Shown in pieces: positions 6,678-16,121 of a stretch of 40,404 nucleotides of DNA. Positions within the stretch are counted from its first letter, which is position 1. The number at the start of each line of letters is the position of its first letter. Position numbers and translations under genes: made by a program. The notes under the pieces are model-generated. The model worked only from the letters and a program-made list of their open reading frames with translations. It had not been told where the DNA came from and ran no database searches. The stretch comes from Streptacidiphilus pinicola (GTDB taxonomy: Bacteria > Actinomycetota > Actinomycetes > Streptomycetales > Streptomycetaceae). Where the stretch lies: assembly GCF_003258295.1 (NCBI RefSeq), contig NZ_QKYN01000048.1:1-40404 (forward strand), written 5' to 3'.

Positions 6678-7949
6678 TCACACCTCGTCCTCGATCTGCC
6701 GGGGTCGCCCGGCGCGCAGACCCAGCACCAGCTGGACCGCCATCAGAGCGGCGAGCAGCGCCAGCGGGCCGGACCAGCCGTGCTCGCGCTGGTACAGCAC
6801 GCCGATCAGGACCGGGCCGGGGACGGAGATCAGGTACCCGACGCCCTGCACGAAGGCCGACAGCTTGGCGACGCCCTCGGAGGTGCGCGACCGCAGGCCG
6901 ATCATGGTCAGCACCAGCGGGAAGGCGCAGTTCGCCACGCCCAGCAGCAGCGCCCACGCCCACGGCGCGGCCGCCGGAGCGAAGGCCAGGCCGGCGTAGG
7001 AGGCGAGGCCGCAGGCGGCGAGCACGGCCGCGACGGGGCCCTGGTGCGGCAGGCGCGCGGCGAGCGAGGGGATCACGAAGGAGAGCGGCGCGCCCACGGC
7101 CATGGTCACCGCGAGCAGCAGGCCGGACTGGGTGGCGGAGATGCCGGCGTCCTGGAAGATCTGCGGCAGCCAGCCCATCGTGGCGTAGGCGGCGGTGGCC
7201 TGCAGGCCGAAGAAGACGCCGAGCAGCCAGGCGGTGGGACTGCGGGTGATCCGGATCCGCGGCGTGTGGCCGCCCGGCGTGCCCGCGCCGTCGCGGCCCA
7301 GCATCGTCGCCTGGACCAGCCAGAGCAGCAGCGCCAGGGCACCGGCCGCCGACCAGACGCCGAGGCCGACCCGCCAGCCGCCGCCGAGGGCGGTGGTCAG
7401 CGGGACCGCGACGCCGGCCGCCACGGAGGTGCCGAGCGCGAGGGACATCGAGTAGAGCCCGGTGACCGGGCCGATCCGGTCCGGGAAGTACCGCTTGACC
7501 AGCACCGGCATCAGCACGTTGGACACCGCGATGCCTGCCAGGGCGAACGCGCTGAGCAGCAGGAAGGCCGCGCTGTCGGGCGCGAACGAGCGGGCCGCGA
7601 TGCCGAGGGTGATCGCGCCCATGCCGAGGCAGACGGTCACCGCCGGACCGAGCCGGCGCGCGAGCCGCGGCGCGAGCAGGCCCACCAGGGCGAAGCAGAG
7701 CGAGGGCAGCGCGGTCAGCAGACCGGCGACGCCCGCGTTCATGTGCAGGCTGGTGCGCACCTGCTCCAGCTGCGGGCCGAGCGCGGCCACCGCGGGCCGC
7801 AGGTTGAACGCGGCGACGGCGAGGGCGAGCGCCAGCAGCCAACGGGCGCGGACCTTGGCGCCCGGCGTCGGAGCGGTGGCGCGCGCGGTGGAGGTGAGGG
7901 GGGTGGACGTCTTCTCGGGGGACAGGGCGGTGGACGAATCGGCAGGCAT
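6678..7949 (-). CDS. CynX/NimT-family MFS transporter
   Basis: A 423-residue protein with about twelve membrane helices. FNLRPAVAALGPQLEQVR in the first helix region is typical of the CynX/NimT branch (cyanate, nitroimidazole and other small anions) of the major facilitator superfamily. A hydrophilic 35-residue N-terminus precedes helix 1. I chose ATG at 7949 (MPADSS); TTG at 7964 would add five residues, and neither has a strong ribosome site. The gene is divergent from a GntR regulator at 8066, with a perfect palindrome between them, which suggests local control by that regulator. The 40-residue gene downstream is in the same operon. The substrate cannot be predicted. Confidence 0.88.
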   Translation of the reverse strand: MPADSSTALSPEKTSTPLTSTARATAPTPGAKVRARWLLALALAVAAFNLRPAVAALGPQLEQVRTSLHMNAGVAGLLTALPSLCFALVGLLAPRLARRLGPAVTVCLGMGAITLGIAARSFAPDSAAFLLLSAFALAGIAVSNVLMPVLVKRYFPDRIGPVTGLYSMSLALGTSVAAGVAVPLTTALGGGWRVGLGVWSAAGALALLLWLVQATMLGRDGAGTPGGHTPRIRITRSPTAWLLGVFFGLQATAAYATMGWLPQIFQDAGISATQSGLLLAVTMAVGAPLSFVIPSLAARLPHQGPVAAVLAACGLASYAGLAFAPAAAPWAWALLLGVANCAFPLVLTMIGLRSRTSEGVAKLSAFVQGVGYLISVPGPVLIGVLYQREHGWSGPLALLAALMAVQLVLGLRAGRPRQIEDEV

Positions 7950-7993
7950 GAGGGGATCATACAATCATGGGATGAATTCCGGGAACGCTTTCT

Positions 7994-8011
7994 CCGCTCC
8001 GGTCGGAGCGG
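7994..8011. promoter_or_regulatory. 18-bp palindrome, candidate GntR operator
   Basis: CCGCTCCG-GT-CGGAGCGG has perfect 8-bp arms around a 2-base centre. It lies between the divergent transporter (start 7949) and GntR regulator (start 8066), 55 bases ahead of the latter. Position and symmetry fit an operator for the adjacent dimeric regulator. The sequence does not match the classic FadR-type TNGTNNNACNA core, so the assignment rests on context only. Confidence 0.45.
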
Positions 8012-8065
8012 GATGATGTTCCACACATCCACGACCACACGGACCACGAACGGATCAAGAGTGAC

Positions 8066-8731
8066 ATGGCCCTCACGACGCCCCGGCGCGAGCCGCTGGC
8101 CGATCAGGTGATCGCGCAGCTCCGCGCCCAGATCACCTCTGGCGAGTGGCCGGTCGGCTCCCGCATCCCGACCGAGGCCGAGCTGGTGGAGCGGCTCGGC
8201 GTCGCCCGCAACACCGTCCGCGAGGCGGTGCGGGCCCTCGCCCACAACGGGCTGCTCGACATCCGCCAGGGCTCCGGCACGTACGTGCTGGCCACCAGCG
8301 AGCTCGCGGGCGTCATGCACCGCCGCTTCGCCGAGGCGGAGAAGTCCGAGGTGACCGAGCTCCGCATGGCCCTGGAGGCCGCGGCCGCCCGGCTGGCGGC
8401 CACCCGCCGCACCGCGCAGGACCTGCGCCTGCTGGAGACGGCGCTGCAGCGCCGCGAGGAGGCGTGGAGCTCGGGCGACGCGGAGGCCTTCGTCCTCAAC
8501 GACGCCGCGTTCCACCAGGCGGTCATGGCCGCTTCGCACAACCGCGTGCTCTCGGACCTCTACGCCGACCTCGGCGAGGTGCTGCGCGAGGAGCTGCGGG
8601 ACACCGTCGGTCCCGTACTGCAGGAGCACCGCTACGTGAGCCACAACGGCATCCTCGACGCCATCCGCGGTGGCGACGGCGAGGGCGCGGCCGCGGAGGC
8701 GGCGAACGCACTGCAGATGTGCAGGAGTTGA
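8066..8731 (+). CDS. FadR-type GntR-family transcriptional regulator
   Basis: A 221-residue DNA-binding protein. Residues 10-75 form the GntR winged helix: ADQVIAQLRAQITSGEWPVG, then TEAELVERLGVARNTVREAV and the wing LDIRQGSGTYV. Residues 95-215 are an all-helical FCD effector domain (ELRMALEAAAARLAATRR, with FHQAVMAASHN and an H near the end, YVSHNGIL, as candidate metal/ligand residues). FCD regulators usually bind small carboxylates and repress neighbouring genes. The gene is divergent from a CynX-type transporter, its likely target, and may also regulate itself through 7994-8011. The next gene starts 10 bases downstream. Confidence 0.9.
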   Translation: MALTTPRREPLADQVIAQLRAQITSGEWPVGSRIPTEAELVERLGVARNTVREAVRALAHNGLLDIRQGSGTYVLATSELAGVMHRRFAEAEKSEVTELRMALEAAAARLAATRRTAQDLRLLETALQRREEAWSSGDAEAFVLNDAAFHQAVMAASHNRVLSDLYADLGEVLREELRDTVGPVLQEHRYVSHNGILDAIRGGDGEGAAAEAANALQMCRS

Positions 8732-8741
8732 CGCGGCGCAC

Positions 8742-9281
8742 ATGGAGATCGAGACGCTGCTGCGGCAGTTGGCGGACGCCCACATCCCGCAGGGGGACCG
8801 CCCCGAGGAGTTCCACCACGCCGGCAGCCTGACCGTGTCCGGGAGCGTGGTCTTCAGCAACCCCGAGCCGGAGGAGTGGTCGGAGTCCGCGGACGTGCCG
8901 CCCGGGAGGCACCCGGTGCACATCGGCGCGGTCCGGCACGCCGGGTCGGCGCTCGTCACCATGCTGCTGATACCGCTGGACGAACCCGGGGTGATCGCGG
9001 CGGCGGGCTTCGGCGAGCCCGTGGCCGACGACTACCTCGGCCCGGATCTCGGCTTTCTCTGGGACTCCACCACCATGGATGACGCCGATCTGGACGCCCT
9101 CGTGGCGCACGTCGAGGAGGAGCTCACGGAGTCGGACGTGGCCTGGGTGAACGCCGTCGTCGACCCGGAGACGGGTGCCAACGTCCTGGCCTTCGAGGTG
9201 CTCCACGAGGTGTCAGTGCGTCGCGAGTGCCGCGACGGAAGCGGCAGGCTGCTCGCGCTGCTCTACACCGGCGCGAGATGA
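8742..9281 (+). CDS. conserved hypothetical protein (possibly DUF4241-like)
   Basis: A 179-residue soluble, acidic protein that I do not recognise with confidence. HHAGSLTVSGSVVFSNPEP, the PPGRHPVHIGAV strand and a DSTTMDDADLDALV stretch are faintly like DUF4241 proteins. There are no membrane segments and few cysteines. ATG at 8742 is preceded at some distance by CAGGAG; an upstream in-frame start at 8670 would overlap the GntR gene by about 60 bases and is less likely. It follows the regulator by 10 bases and probably shares its transcript. Its stop abuts a strong terminator. Confidence 0.7.
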   Translation: MEIETLLRQLADAHIPQGDRPEEFHHAGSLTVSGSVVFSNPEPEEWSESADVPPGRHPVHIGAVRHAGSALVTMLLIPLDEPGVIAAAGFGEPVADDYLGPDLGFLWDSTTMDDADLDALVAHVEEELTESDVAWVNAVVDPETGANVLAFEVLHEVSVRRECRDGSGRLLALLYTGAR

Positions 9282-9327
9282 ACCCGAACGGGGCGCGGGA
9301 GCCGCAGCTCCCGCGCCCCGTTCGGGT
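9282..9327. terminator. bidirectional intrinsic terminator hairpin, 21-bp perfect stem
   Basis: The arm at 9282-9302 (beginning ACCCGAACGGGG) pairs without mismatch with 9307-9327 around a CGCA loop. It begins one base after the stop of the plus-strand gene at 8742-9281 and ends 6 bases from the stop of minus-strand fabI, so it can end transcription from both sides. There is no T tract, as is common in Streptomyces terminators. Confidence 0.9.
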
Positions 9328-9333
9328 GGAGTG

Positions 9334-10104
9334 TTACGCGCCGATGGCGTGGAGGCCGCCGTCGACGTGGATGATCTCGCCGGTGGTCTTCGGGAACCAG
9401 TCCGAGAGCAGCGCGACGATGCCGCGGCCGGCCGGCTCCGGGTCGGACATGTCCCAGTTCATCGGGGAGCGGGTGTCCCAGGTCTTGGCCAGGTCGCCGA
9501 AGCCGGGGATGGACTTCGCGGCCATCGAGCCGAGCGGGCCCGCCGAGATCAGGTTGCAGCGGATGTCCTGCTTGCCCAGCTCCTTGGCCAGGTAGCGCGA
9601 GGTCGCCTCCAGGGCGGCCTTCGCCGGGCCCATCCAGTCGTACTGCGGCCAGGCGACCTGCGCGTCGAAGGTCAGGCCGACCACCGAGCCGCCCTCGGTC
9701 ATCAGCGGGAGCAGCGCCGTGGTCAGCGACTTCAGCGAGAACGCCGAGACCTGCATCGCGGTGGCGACGGACTCCCACGGCGTGTTGAGGAAGTTGCCGC
9801 CCAGGGCGTCCTGCGGGGCGAAGCCGATGGAGTGGACGATGCCGTCCAGGCGGTCGCCGAGCTCGGCGCGGACCTGCTCGGCCAGGCCGGCCAGCTGCTC
9901 GTTGTTGGAGACGTCCAGCTCGAGGACCTTGACCGGCTTCGGCAGCTTCTTGGCGATGCGCTCGGTCAGGGTGGGGCGCGGGAACGCGGTCAGGATGATC
10001 TCGGCACCCTGCTCCTGAGCCAGGCGGGCGGCGTGGAACGCGATGGAGGACTCCATCAGCACGCCGGTGATCAGAATGCGCTTGCCGTCGAGGATTCCAC
10101 TCAT
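9334..10104 (-). CDS. fabI: enoyl-[acyl-carrier-protein] reductase (NADH), InhA-like
   Basis: A 256-residue cytosolic enzyme that reduces trans-2-enoyl-ACP in the last step of each fatty-acid elongation round. Nucleotide-binding residues are near ILITGVLMESSIAFH. The catalytic set is Y155-x2-M158-x3-K162 (YDWMGPAK), the Mycobacterium InhA arrangement. DGIVHSIGFAP and GEIIHVDGG are also typical. It follows fabG by 5 bases with no clear ribosome site of its own, so translation is probably coupled. The fabG-fabI order matches mabA-inhA of mycobacteria, though Streptomyces makes no mycolic acids; here the pair serves ordinary or branched fatty-acid synthesis. Triclosan-type inhibitors target this family. 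Confidence 0.95.
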   Translation of the reverse strand: MSGILDGKRILITGVLMESSIAFHAARLAQEQGAEIILTAFPRPTLTERIAKKLPKPVKVLELDVSNNEQLAGLAEQVRAELGDRLDGIVHSIGFAPQDALGGNFLNTPWESVATAMQVSAFSLKSLTTALLPLMTEGGSVVGLTFDAQVAWPQYDWMGPAKAALEATSRYLAKELGKQDIRCNLISAGPLGSMAAKSIPGFGDLAKTWDTRSPMNWDMSDPEPAGRGIVALLSDWFPKTTGEIIHVDGGLHAIGA

Positions 10105-10109
10105 GGTGA

Positions 10110-10820
10110 TCAGTGACCCATTCCCAATCCGCCGTCCACGGGGATGACGGCTCCGGTGATGTACGCGGCCTCGTCCGAGGAGAGGAAGCGGACGGCCGAG
10201 GCGATCTCGGCCGTGGAGGCATAGCGGCCCAGCGGGACCTGCGAGACGATCTCGGCGCGGCGGTCGTCGCTCAGCACGGCGGTCATGTCGGTGTCGACGA
10301 AACCGGGGGCGACGACGTTGATCGTGATGTTGCGCGAGCCCAGCTCACGCGCCAGCGAGCGGGCGAAGCCCACCAGGCCGGCCTTGGAGGCGGCGTAGTT
10401 GGCCTGGCCGGCGGAGCCCAGCAGGCCGACGACCGAGGAGATCAGCACGACGCGGCCCTTGCGCGCGCGCAGCATGGCCTTGCTCGCGCGCTTGACGACG
10501 CGGAAGGTGCCGGTGAGGTTGGTGTCGAGGACGGAGGTGAAGTCCTCCTCCGACATGCGCAGCAGCAGGGTGTCGCGGGTGATGCCGGCGTTGGCGACCA
10601 GCACCTCGACCGGGCCGTGCGCGGCCTCGATCTCCTTGAAGGCCAGATCGACCTGCTCGGAGTCGGTGATGTCGCACTTGACGCCCAGCAGACCCTCCGG
10701 CGGCTCGCCGGAGCGGTAGGTGACGGCGACCTTGTCGCCGGCCTCGGCGAAGGCGCGGGCGATGGCGAGGCCGATGCCCCGGTTGCCTCCGGTGACCAGA
10801 ACCGACCGGCTCACTGGCAT
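10110..10820 (-). CDS. fabG: 3-oxoacyl-[acyl-carrier-protein] reductase
   Basis: A 236-residue short-chain dehydrogenase that reduces 3-oxoacyl-ACP with NADPH in fatty-acid elongation. The canonical residues are all present: TGGNRGIG (10-17), NAG (77-79), N101, S129, Y142 and K146 (NYAASK), and the C-terminal PVDGG. It is the first gene of a two-gene operon with fabI. AGAGG lies just upstream of the ATG. Being paired with an InhA-type reductase, with matching MabA-like features, makes the FabG assignment firmer than for the other SDRs in this window. Confidence 0.93.
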   Translation of the reverse strand: MPVSRSVLVTGGNRGIGLAIARAFAEAGDKVAVTYRSGEPPEGLLGVKCDITDSEQVDLAFKEIEAAHGPVEVLVANAGITRDTLLLRMSEEDFTSVLDTNLTGTFRVVKRASKAMLRARKGRVVLISSVVGLLGSAGQANYAASKAGLVGFARSLARELGSRNITINVVAPGFVDTDMTAVLSDDRRAEIVSQVPLGRYASTAEIASAVRFLSSDEAAYITGAVIPVDGGLGMGH

Positions 10821-11013
10821 ACCTCTCTCACGTGCAGCGATCTCGCGGACTAGGGCGACGCTATCCGCTCGCGGAGGGCGCGGGCGAATCGACCCTCCAC
10901 AGCGCCGGGTACGGGTATCTGTCGGCTTCTGACAGTCGCACGTGCCGGGGGTGCGGTTGGGGGCAGGATGCGTACCAGCAATTCCTTGACCCTCGATCCC
11001 TCAGAGGAGACCG
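10821..11013. promoter_or_regulatory. divergent intergenic region between fabG and tldD
   Basis: 193 bases holding the promoters of fabG (minus) and tldD (plus). I see one small inverted repeat, CTGTC-N7-GACAG (10919-10935). A good ribosome site, GAGGAGA, precedes tldD. A possible fabG -10 (TAGCGT on the minus strand) lies at 10857-10862. No -35 boxes are convincing. Confidence 0.4.
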
Positions 11014-12530
<1,517 letters not shown>

Positions 12531-12531
<1 letters not shown>

Positions 12532-13940
12532 TGACCGCACAGAACTCCGTCAAGCCGCACGAGCTGGTCGAGCGCGCGCTGGAGCTGTCCCGCGCCGACG
12601 GCTGCGTGGTCATCGCCGACGAGGAGTCGAGCGCGAACCTGCGCTGGGCGGGCAACAGCCTGACCACCAACGGCGTCACCCGCGGCCGGACGCTCACCGT
12701 CGTCGCCACCGTCGACGGCCAGGAGGGCACCGCCTCCGGCGTGGTCTCCCGCGAGGCCGTCACCGGGGACGACCTGGAGGCGCTGGTCCGCGCCGCCGAG
12801 GCCGCCGCGCGGGCGGCGGGTCCGGCGGAGGACGCGCAGCCGCTGCTGGCGCCGACCGGGCCCGCGTCCGCCGACTTCACCGCGGCCCCGGACGAGACCA
12901 CCGCGGAGGTCTACGCCGCGTTCGCCCCCGCGCTCGGCGAGGCCCTCGCGCGGGCCCGCAAGAGCGGCCGGCTGCTCTACGGCTTCGCCAACCACATGGT
13001 CACCTCGACCTACCTGGGCACCTCGACCGGCGTCCGGCTCCGGCACGACCAGCCCACCGGCACCCTGGAACTGAACGCCAAGACCGCCGACCTCTCCGCC
13101 TCCGCCTGGGCGGGCGCCGCCACCCGCGACTTCCGCGACGTGGACGTGGAGGCCCTGGAGGCGCAGCTCACCCAGCGCCTGGCCTGGGCGGAGCGCAAGG
13201 TCGAGCTGCCGGCGGGCCGCTACGAGACGCTGCTGCCGCCGTCCGCGCTGGCCGACCTGATGATCTACATGACCTGGTCGGCGGGCGGCCGTGACGCCAA
13301 GGAGGGCCGCACGGTCTTCTCCAAGCCGGGTGGCCGGACCCGCGTCGGCGAGAGGCTGGCGCAGCTGCCGCTGACGCTGCGCAGCGACCCGGCCCGGGCC
13401 GGCCTGGAGGCCTCACCCTTCGTGGTGGCGCACGCCTCCGGCGGCGACAGCTCCGTCTTCGACAACGGCCTGCCGCTGGCCCCGACGGACTGGATCCGTG
13501 GCGGCGAGCTGACCAACCTGCTGACCACGCGTCACTCGGCGGGCCTGACCGGGCTCCCGGTCCGCCCCTCGATCGACAACCTGGTCTTCGAGGGCGCCGA
13601 GCCGGAGCACGGCGCGACGCTGGACGAGATGGTCGCCCGGACCGAGCGTGGCCTGCTGCTGACCTGCCTCTGGTACATCCGCGAGGTGGATCCGGCGACC
13701 CTGCTGTTGACCGGCCTCACCCGGGACGGTGTCTACCTGGTCGAGAACGGCGAGGTGAAGGGCGCGGTGAACAACTTCCGGTTCAACGAGTCCCCCGTCG
13801 ACCTGCTCGGCCGGATCACCGAGATCGGCCGTACCGAGCGCTGCCTGCCGCGCGAGTGGGGTGACTGGTTCACCCGCGCCGCGATGCCGCCGGTGCGGGT
13901 GGCGGACTTCCACATGAGCTCGGTTAGCCAGGCGTCCTAG
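12531..13940 (+). CDS. tldE: TldE/PmbA family protein, non-catalytic partner of TldD
   Basis: A 469-residue protein of the same family as the gene upstream but without the HExxxH zinc motif, as expected for TldE. It has the family N-terminal fold (DGCVVIADEESSANLRWAGN), a central STYLGTSTGVRLRHDQPTG block that resembles TldE, and the C-terminal VENGEVKGAVNNFRFNESPV stretch. It shapes the protease chamber with TldD. It starts inside the tldD stop (TGATG), so the two are translationally coupled. About 120 bases follow before the next gene; they contain a 12-bp palindrome, GCGGGCGCCCGC (13990-14001), which could act as a terminator. Confidence 0.93.
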
Positions 13941-14059
13941 CCCCCCGGCGGACCGTTCCGGCATGTCGCGGGCACCCCCCTCTCCTCGGGCGGGCGCCCG
14001 CGGCGTACGGTGGAAAGGCCGGAGAAGCTCCGAGCAGTGACAAGGGGCGGTGCAGCGGG

Positions 14060-14389
14060 ATGACCAAGGCGAAGGCGATCCGGATCACCGGCGCACGCAC
14101 GGGCCTGACCGAGGACGTGCGCGGCCGGCAGCGGCGCTACATGTTCTCCATGCTGGTCCGCACGGTCTGCGTGATACTCGCCGTCGTGCTCTGGCAGGAG
14201 TCGCGGATCGCGGCGATCGTCGCGCTGGTCGGCGGCACGATCATTCCCTACTTCGCCGTCGTCTTCGCCAACGCCGGCCGCGAGGGAGCGCCGAGGGCGC
14301 CCGAGTCCTTCTCCGTCGACTTCCGCCCACCGCCCGCGCTGGGCAGCGGCAGTTCCGACGGGGAGTCGAGCAGCGACGCGCACGCCTGA
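14060..14389 (+). CDS. DUF3099 small membrane protein
   Basis: A 109-residue protein. Residues 8-26 (ITGARTGLTEDVRGRQRRY) are the DUF3099 signature ahead of two membrane helices (about 29-45 and 49-68), followed by a hydrophilic, Ser-rich cytosolic tail. DUF3099 proteins are common in actinobacteria and have no known function. The ATG is preceded by a G-rich stretch (GCAGCGGG) that could serve as ribosome site. A possible -10, TACGGT, lies at 14005-14010, so it may be transcribed apart from tldDE. Confidence 0.85.
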   Translation: MTKAKAIRITGARTGLTEDVRGRQRRYMFSMLVRTVCVILAVVLWQESRIAAIVALVGGTIIPYFAVVFANAGREGAPRAPESFSVDFRPPPALGSGSSDGESSSDAHA

Positions 14390-14463
14390 TGCGCAGTCCT
14401 GACAGCGGGACTTGAGCTTGGCTCGCGTCGCGGCCCCTGAGCGAATTTGTTTGCTGGGATCAC

Positions 14464-14494
14464 TGGCCAATGGCACATGCCTTCGTGCCATACT
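14464..14494 (+). promoter_or_regulatory. promoter region of the 6C RNA with an overlapping inverted repeat
   Basis: CATACT (14489-14494) is a good -10 about seven bases ahead of the first 6C RNA hairpin. No consensus -35 is visible at the right spacing. TGGCAC (14471-14476) and GTGCCA (14485-14490) form an inverted repeat with an 8-base spacer that overlaps the -10, a place where a bound protein would block or assist RNA polymerase. Confidence 0.45.
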
Positions 14495-14498
14495 GCTG

Positions 14499-14575
14499 AC
14501 GCGCTCCGCATCCCCCGTCGGAGCGACGGACCGATGCCGGGCGGCTCCCCCCGTGGCTGCCCGGCATCGCCTTTG
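14499..14575 (+). ncRNA. 6C small RNA
   Basis: Two adjacent hairpins with C-rich loops. Hairpin 1 is CGCTCCG (14502-14508) paired with CGGAGCG (14519-14525) around a loop with five consecutive Cs. Hairpin 2 pairs 14532-14545 with 14556-14569 (14 bp, one G-T pair) around a loop with six Cs (14547-14552). This architecture defines the actinobacterial 6C RNA; the M. tuberculosis version, B11, is linked to replication and cell division genes when overexpressed. C-rich loops are thought to pair with G-rich ribosome sites. Exact ends are estimated. Confidence 0.75.
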
Positions 14576-14617
14576 CCCGGCCGCCGCTGCGGACCGGTGC
14601 GCAAGTAGGGTGGAGCC

Positions 14618-14866
14618 ATGAGCTCCAACACCGCAGATCAGCCCGTCTGTTCGGCCAAGGGCTGCCGCGCCGCCGCCGTGTGGGTGCTGGCCTGGAACAA
14701 CCCCAAGCTGCACACCCCCGACCGCCGCAAGACCTGGCTCGCCTGCGACGAGCACAAGGACCACCTGGCCCAGTTCCTCGACCTGCGCGACTTCCTCAAG
14801 GACGTCGTGACGCTGACCGACTGGCAGGCTGCCGAATCTCGGAAGGGCGAGGCCCAGGCAGGCTGA
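14618..14866 (+). CDS. small conserved Cys/His protein, function unknown
   Basis: An 82-residue soluble protein with a possible metal site: C11-x4-C16 near the start and C43-x2-H46 (WLACDEHKDHL) in the middle. The middle also has WNNPKLHTPDRRKTW. Similar small actinobacterial proteins are sometimes labelled acetone carboxylase, which the sequence does not support. ATG at 14618 is preceded by GTAGGGTGGAG, a good ribosome site. It lies just downstream of the 6C RNA, and its last 71 bases overlap the 3' end of the convergent mannosyltransferase gene. Confidence 0.75.
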   Translation: MSSNTADQPVCSAKGCRAAAVWVLAWNNPKLHTPDRRKTWLACDEHKDHLAQFLDLRDFLKDVVTLTDWQAAESRKGEAQAG

Positions 14867-16085
14867 CCGGCACGGGCGGCACGCTCTCGACCCGGCCACC
14901 CGGCCGCAGCAGCCGCCAGGCCAGCAGCGCCAGCACGCCCACTCCGGTGACCACGTAGGCGTCCCCCAGCAGCGTCTGCAGCGGGTTCCAGTGCAGTTCG
15001 CGGCCGTGGCCGATGGGCACGACGAAGAGCGACCAGCCGCTGAAGACCACGACCAGCGCCCCCAGCAGCAGGCGCGGCTCGCGGGCCGACGACCGCCCCA
15101 CCTGACCGACCAGCAGGGCAGCCAAGGGCACCACGAAGACCCAGTGGTGACTCCACGATATGGGGCTGGCCAGCGCCCCGGCGCAGGCCGTGACCAGCAC
15201 CGCCGCCAGCGCCTGCCCGCGCCGGTGCAGCCGGCGCGCCAGCAGCAGCGCCACCACCACGCAGACGGCGGCCCCGACGGCAGCGAGCGTGAAGGCCCAG
15301 CTCGCCTGCCCGGTGAGCCGCTGCAGCACCCCGTTCAGGGACTGGTTGCCGCCCCAGGCGTTCCCGGTCGCGTCGTCCCCGCCGAGCATGCCGCCGGTCA
15401 GGTAGTCGACGGTGTCGGTCGGCAGCAGGAGCGCGCCCAGCAGGTTGAGCACGAAGAACGTCCCGAGGGCGCGGGCGGCGTCCGCGCGTCGTCCGGTGAC
15501 CAGCAGGTACGCGACGAAGATCAGCGGTGTCAGTTTGACGGCCGCGGCCAGCCCGATCAGCGTCCCGCCGAAGCGTGTGCGCGGCAGCAGGAGCGCGTCC
15601 GCGAGGACGAGCGCCAGGAGCAGGAGGTTCACCTGCCCGAGCGAGAACGACCGCCACACCGGCTCCAGCACGAACGCGCCCAACAGCGCGGCTGTCGCCG
15701 CGGGCGTCCAGGCGGCCCGAGCCCCCACCGCCCCGGTCCGCACGACGAACGCGAGCGCGAAGGTGGACGCCACGGCCATCGCGCCCCAGGCGAGCTGGAG
15801 CGGAAGCAGCGTCAGCGGCGTGAACAGGAGCGCCGCGACGGGTGGATACGTGAAGGGCAACTGCCGCACCTGCGACCAGTCGGGCAGGGTCGACAGCGGC
15901 TCGTACAACGGCTTGCCGTGCAGCACGGCCCACGCCCCGGCCCGGTACACGGCGTCGTCGAACCCCATCGGCCACCCGAACGCCCACCCCACGACGGCGA
16001 CGACGCCGAACACCACGGCCACCCCGCCCGCCGGATGACGCACCGGCAACCTGACCAGTCCGGCACCCCGGCTCTCCTGCGACAT
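14796..16085 (-). CDS. GT87-family (DUF2029) mannosyltransferase-like membrane protein
   Basis: A 429-residue protein with about ten membrane helices. It belongs to glycosyltransferase family 87, polyprenol-phosphate-mannose-dependent alpha-mannosyltransferases acting on the outer membrane face. Supporting blocks are FDDAVYRAG with an acidic pair after helix 1 (candidate catalytic residues), FTYPPVAALL, GNQSLNGVLQ and SPISWSHHWVF. Acceptors in mycobacteria are phosphatidylinositol mannosides and lipomannan; the acceptor here is unknown. ATG at 16085 (MSQESR) is chosen over a GTG at 16121, which would place the first codons over a palindrome. The last 71 bases overlap the convergent gene at 14618-14866, so the C-terminal tail may vary between relatives. 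Confidence 0.85.
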   Translation of the reverse strand: MSQESRGAGLVRLPVRHPAGGVAVVFGVVAVVGWAFGWPMGFDDAVYRAGAWAVLHGKPLYEPLSTLPDWSQVRQLPFTYPPVAALLFTPLTLLPLQLAWGAMAVASTFALAFVVRTGAVGARAAWTPAATAALLGAFVLEPVWRSFSLGQVNLLLLALVLADALLLPRTRFGGTLIGLAAAVKLTPLIFVAYLLVTGRRADAARALGTFFVLNLLGALLLPTDTVDYLTGGMLGGDDATGNAWGGNQSLNGVLQRLTGQASWAFTLAAVGAAVCVVVALLLARRLHRRGQALAAVLVTACAGALASPISWSHHWVFVVPLAALLVGQVGRSSAREPRLLLGALVVVFSGWSLFVVPIGHGRELHWNPLQTLLGDAYVVTGVGVLALLAWRLLRPGGRVESVPPVPVSLPGPRPSEIRQPASRSASRRP

Positions 16086-16108
16086 GCGGGCTTCCCCCTG
16101 GGCTCGAA

Positions 16109-16120
16109 TGGCACGTGCCA
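16109..16120. promoter_or_regulatory. 12-bp palindrome TGGCACGTGCCA upstream of the GT87 gene
   Basis: A perfect palindrome 24 bases before the chosen GT87 start. The same half-sites, TGGCAC and GTGCCA, occur with an 8-base spacer over the 6C RNA promoter (14471-14490). It may be a binding site for an unidentified regulator. Confidence 0.35.
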
Positions 16121-16121
16121 C

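Noticed and set aside
5958-8111. Long plus-strand open frame opposite sixA, the MFS gene and its partner
   Set aside because: Typical high-GC shadow frame: biased Arg/Gly/Ala/Gln composition, no domain, and well-supported genes on the other strand.
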